Below, in pieces: positions 6,270-8,311 of a stretch of 8,311 bases of DNA (within the stretch, counting starts at the first letter, position 1; each line of letters opens with the position of its first letter). The notes under the pieces were generated by a model. That model saw only the letters and a list, made by a program, of their open reading frames with translations, was not told the origin of the DNA and did no database searches. Source of the DNA: an uncultured Chloroflexota bacterium (GTDB taxonomy: Bacteria; Chloroflexota; Limnocylindria; Limnocylindrales; Limnocylindraceae). The stretch covers positions 1 to 8,311 of the forward strand of contig CAIJIA010000117.1 in the NCBI GenBank assembly GCA_903820655.1, given 5' to 3'. A program made the position numbers and the translations under genes.

Positions 6270-8249
6270 CTACGCCCCCGCACTATTGCGCTCGATCTCA
6301 TCGAGCCACTCGTCGTTGATGCCGGCCGGCACCTTATCGCGGTCCATACCGAAGATGGAACGAATCGCTCCGACGAGACCCTTCTTCGTTGGAGCCGCCT
6401 CATCAAATGCACCGTAGGCGCGATAGCGCGCGTACCGCGCGTCGAGCAGCGCGTTCAAATCGCTCATCGATTCCAACTCGTCGAACGTTGCAGAGACCTT
6501 CTCCCACATCGCGCGGGCCAAGGTGATCGTCGATTCGGCGGAGAGCGTTTCGGGTTCGGCAATGATGCCGTCGACCACGCCCAGGGCGACCTGCTCTGGC
6601 GCGGTGATGCGTAGGGCGCGAGCCGCGGCGGGGGCCTTCTCGGAGGTGCGGAACAAGATCGCGGCGCACCCCTCTGGGCTGATCACCGAGTAGTAGGCGT
6701 GTTCAAAAGCGAAGACGCGGTCGGCGGCGGCGATGGCGAGTGCGCCACCCGAACCACCCTCGCCGGTAACGACCGTGACAATTGGAGTGCGCAGCTCGGT
6801 CATCTTGCTGATGGCGGCGGCGATCGCCTCGGCGATGCCGTGCTGCTCCGACTCAGGGCCGGGGTGTGCACCAGGGGTGTCGATCAGGGTGAGGAGCGGC
6901 AGGTGCAGGCGCTCGGCAAGCTCAAAGGCGCGCATCGCCTTGCGATACCCCTCAGGGTGCGGCATGCCAAATCCACGGCGAATGTTGCTCTCGGTGTCGG
7001 TCCCCTTCTGGGTGCCGACCACCACAATGCGTCGCCCGTCGATGCGCGCAATGCCCGCAACGATTGCGCCGTCATCACCGGCGCGTCGATCGCCACGCAG
7101 CTCCACAAATTCCGCACCGAGCGCCTCAAGCAGTTCAGCGGTGCGTGGTCGGTTTACCTCGCGCGCACGTTGCACGTGGCTCCACGCCTCGGCCTCGTCG
7201 AGGTGTGGCCCAAGCTCTGGCGCCAGGTGTCGGTCGCGCTGGTTCTCAAGAATCTGGTCGGCGCGATTTGCCACCTTCGACGCCGCATCGGCAACAGGCG
7301 AGAGCACCGAACCAATCATGGCGCCAGCGCCTTGCGCGACGCCAGTGACCATGCCGCCAATAAGGCCCACGCCAGGAATGCCGATCTGTCGATAGAGCGG
7401 TACCGCTGGTGCAGGGAGCGGCTGCAGGAGTCCGAGTGCACGCGTCAGCCAACCGCGCAGATTGCCGCGCGGCACGATCGCATCGATGAAGCCGGTCTCA
7501 AGCAGAAACTCGCTGCGCTGAAAACCAACAGGGAGTTCGTCGCCGATGGTGCCGGCGGAGACGCGCGCGCCGCTGAAGCCGATGAGCGCATTTGGTTCGG
7601 CAACGTTGAGGTCGCCGAGGGCGCCGAACGAAGCGATGGTGCCGCCAGTGGTTGGGTCGGTCAACACGCTAATGAAGGTGCCGCCGCTCGCCTTCAGGCG
7701 CGCGATTGCAGCGAGGGTTTTTGGGAGTTGCATCAGGGCGTAGGTCCCCTCTTGCATGCGGGCGCCGCCCGATGCCGAGACGATTACGAGTGGGAGGCGG
7801 CGGGCGGTGGCGAGTTCGGCGGCGCGGGCGACCTTCTCGCCTACGACCGAACCCATTGAGCCACCCATAAAGAAGAAGTCCATGGCGACGAGGGAGACCT
7901 CGATGCCGCCAATGAGGGCGGTGCCGCGGATGGCGGCGTCACGCTCACCGGTGGTGGCGCGGGCGGCGGCGGCCCGCTCGGGGTAGCCCTTGGAGTCGGT
8001 GAAGACGATCGGGTCGAGCGAGATCAGGCTGGCGTCGGCCTCAGTAAAGGTGCCCTCGTCGACCAGCTGCGCAATGCGCTCGCGGGCGGGCACGCGGAAG
8101 TGATGGCCGCATGCCGCGCAGACTTGAAGGCTCTTCTCCAAGGTCTTCTTGAAGAGGAGCTCCGAGCACCCGGGGCACCGGAGCCACAAATCGGGCTCGG
8201 CTCCGGGGGTCGCCTTGCGGCGTTTAAACGGGTTCCGAAAGCTGGGCAT
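6270..8249 (-). CDS. accDA: Acetyl-CoA carboxylase carboxyltransferase, fused beta (AccD) and alpha (AccA) subunits
   Basis: This 659-residue enzyme transfers the carboxyl group from biotin-AccB to acetyl-CoA, giving malonyl-CoA. The beta part (1-~275) begins with a zinc finger, Cys25/Cys28 and Cys44/Cys47 (E. coli AccD Cys27/30/46/49), followed by SASGGARMQEG (158-168), PTTGGTIASFGALGD (199-213) and FQRSEFLLETGFID (243-256). The alpha part (~345-620) contains GTQKGTDTESNIRRGFGMPHPEGYRKAMR (412-440), IDTPGAHPG (456-464), TGEGGSGGALA (495-505) and SPEGCAAILFR (524-534). Both crotonase-fold halves look complete. The linker (~276-345) contains a Gly-rich hydrophobic stretch with glycines at 295, 299, 303 and 307. 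Beta-alpha fusions are known in some bacteria; separate genes are more usual. The start ATG (8247-8249) has a strong GGGAGGGG ribosome-binding site. It is the first complete gene here, 3 bases before the carrier-like gene. Confidence 0.96.
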   Translation of the reverse strand: MPSFRNPFKRRKATPGAEPDLWLRCPGCSELLFKKTLEKSLQVCAACGHHFRVPARERIAQLVDEGTFTEADASLISLDPIVFTDSKGYPERAAAARATTGERDAAIRGTALIGGIEVSLVAMDFFFMGGSMGSVVGEKVARAAELATARRLPLVIVSASGGARMQEGTYALMQLPKTLAAIARLKASGGTFISVLTDPTTGGTIASFGALGDLNVAEPNALIGFSGARVSAGTIGDELPVGFQRSEFLLETGFIDAIVPRGNLRGWLTRALGLLQPLPAPAVPLYRQIGIPGVGLIGGMVTGVAQGAGAMIGSVLSPVADAASKVANRADQILENQRDRHLAPELGPHLDEAEAWSHVQRAREVNRPRTAELLEALGAEFVELRGDRRAGDDGAIVAGIARIDGRRIVVVGTQKGTDTESNIRRGFGMPHPEGYRKAMRAFELAERLHLPLLTLIDTPGAHPGPESEQHGIAEAIAAAISKMTELRTPIVTVVTGEGGSGGALAIAAADRVFAFEHAYYSVISPEGCAAILFRTSEKAPAAARALRITAPEQVALGVVDGIIAEPETLSAESTITLARAMWEKVSATFDELESMSDLNALLDARYARYRAYGAFDEAAPTKKGLVGAIRSIFGMDRDKVPAGINDEWLDEIERNSAGA

Positions 8250-8269
8250 TACCCCTCCCTTAGAGGGAG
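8250..8269 (-). promoter_or_regulatory. Ribosome-binding site of accDA inside a short inverted repeat
   Basis: On the minus strand the bases before the accDA ATG read CTCCCTCTAAGGGAGGGGTA. The GGGAGGGG core is a strong Shine-Dalgarno match a few bases from the ATG. CTCCCT and AGGGAG (8255-8269) form perfect 6-bp arms around a CTA loop, so the hairpin would pair with part of the Shine-Dalgarno sequence. There is no following T-run, so it does not look like an intrinsic terminator. Whether it controls translation is an inference. Confidence 0.5.
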
Positions 8270-8279
8270 ATGGTACCCG

Positions 8280-8311
8280 CTATGGAGTGGCGATCCGCAC
8301 GACCTTGGTCA
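8280..8311 (-). CDS. Possible C-terminal end of an upstream gene
   Basis: On the minus strand one frame from the right edge reads TKVVRIATP and then a TAG stop at 8280-8282, 30 bases before the accDA start. The short spacing and codon composition would fit the end of another gene of the same operon. Nine residues are too few to identify a family, and a second frame is also open for 14 codons, so this is only a candidate. The intervening 30 bases contain the ribosome-binding hairpin and no convincing promoter. Confidence 0.25.
   Translation of the reverse strand, partial: TKVVRIATP

Larger units (their letters stand above)
1..8249 (-). other. Predicted acetyl-CoA carboxylase / fatty acid synthesis operon
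   Basis: Eight same-strand genes are joined by gaps or overlaps of +3, -4, -4, +13, -4, -1 and -4 bases (accDA to fabH). No room remains for internal promoters or terminators in intergenic DNA, so co-transcription from a promoter to the right of accDA is the simplest reading. The cluster provides all acetyl-CoA carboxylase subunits together with FabH, FabF and FabZ. ACP, FabD, FabG and an enoyl reductase are absent from the window. No regulator gene or recognisable FapR/FabT-type operator is seen. Confidence 0.85.

Noticed and set aside
6699..7859. 386-codon plus-strand open frame opposite accDA
   Set aside because: Antisense shadow of the carboxyltransferase; composition reflects codon bias of the real frame.
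8255..8269. Inverted repeat as an intrinsic terminator between operons
   Set aside because: The stem is only 6 bp, has no T-run after it in either direction, and one arm is the accDA Shine-Dalgarno.
8301..8310. GACC/GGTC inverted arms at the right edge as an operator
   Set aside because: Only four-base arms with a two-base centre, probably within coding sequence; too short to support a binding site.

Overview
The window is a dense, high-GC stretch carrying one fatty-acid biosynthesis gene cluster, all on the minus strand. Read in the direction of transcription (from 8249 down to 1) the order is: accDA (fused carboxyltransferase), a biotin-carrier-like protein without the biotin lysine, accC (biotin carboxylase), fabZ (3-hydroxyacyl-ACP dehydratase), a calcineurin-like metallophosphoesterase, fabF (beta-ketoacyl-ACP synthase II), accB (canonical biotin carboxyl carrier protein), and fabH (beta-ketoacyl-ACP synthase III, running off the left edge with its C-terminus not reached). 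A few codons that may be the end of another minus-strand gene lie at the right edge.

The seven junctions are extremely tight: a 3-nt gap, a GTGA overlap, an ATGA overlap, a 13-nt gap, an ATGA overlap, a TAATG overlap and an ATGA overlap. This strongly suggests a single co-transcribed, translationally coupled operon. No stretch above 31 bases lacks a gene; there are no RNA genes, mobile elements or CRISPR arrays. The large plus-strand open frames are antisense shadows of these genes, as expected at this GC content.

Functionally, AccC, AccB and AccDA make up a complete acetyl-CoA carboxylase producing malonyl-CoA. FabH starts chains, FabF elongates them and FabZ dehydrates the hydroxy intermediate. 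ACP, FabD, FabG and an enoyl-ACP reductase are not in the window and must lie elsewhere or just outside it. No fatty-acid regulator gene (FapR/FabT/FadR type) is visible.

The organism is a bacterium with type II fatty acid synthesis. The fused accD-accA gene, high GC and gene order are compatible with Chloroflexota (for example a Limnocylindria-like lineage) or Actinobacteriota, but this is an impression and not a phylogenetic result.

The most interesting points are: (1) a second carrier protein whose biotinylation motif has been replaced and whose 'thumb' is missing, resembling in logic the plant BADC regulators of acetyl-CoA carboxylase; (2) a metallophosphoesterase inside the operon that keeps all metal-1 ligands but has lost two metal-2 ligands and the catalytic His; (3) a glycine-zipper segment in the linker of the AccD-AccA fusion; (4) an Arg-rich N-terminal extension on the true BCCP; and (5) a C-terminal extension on FabH.
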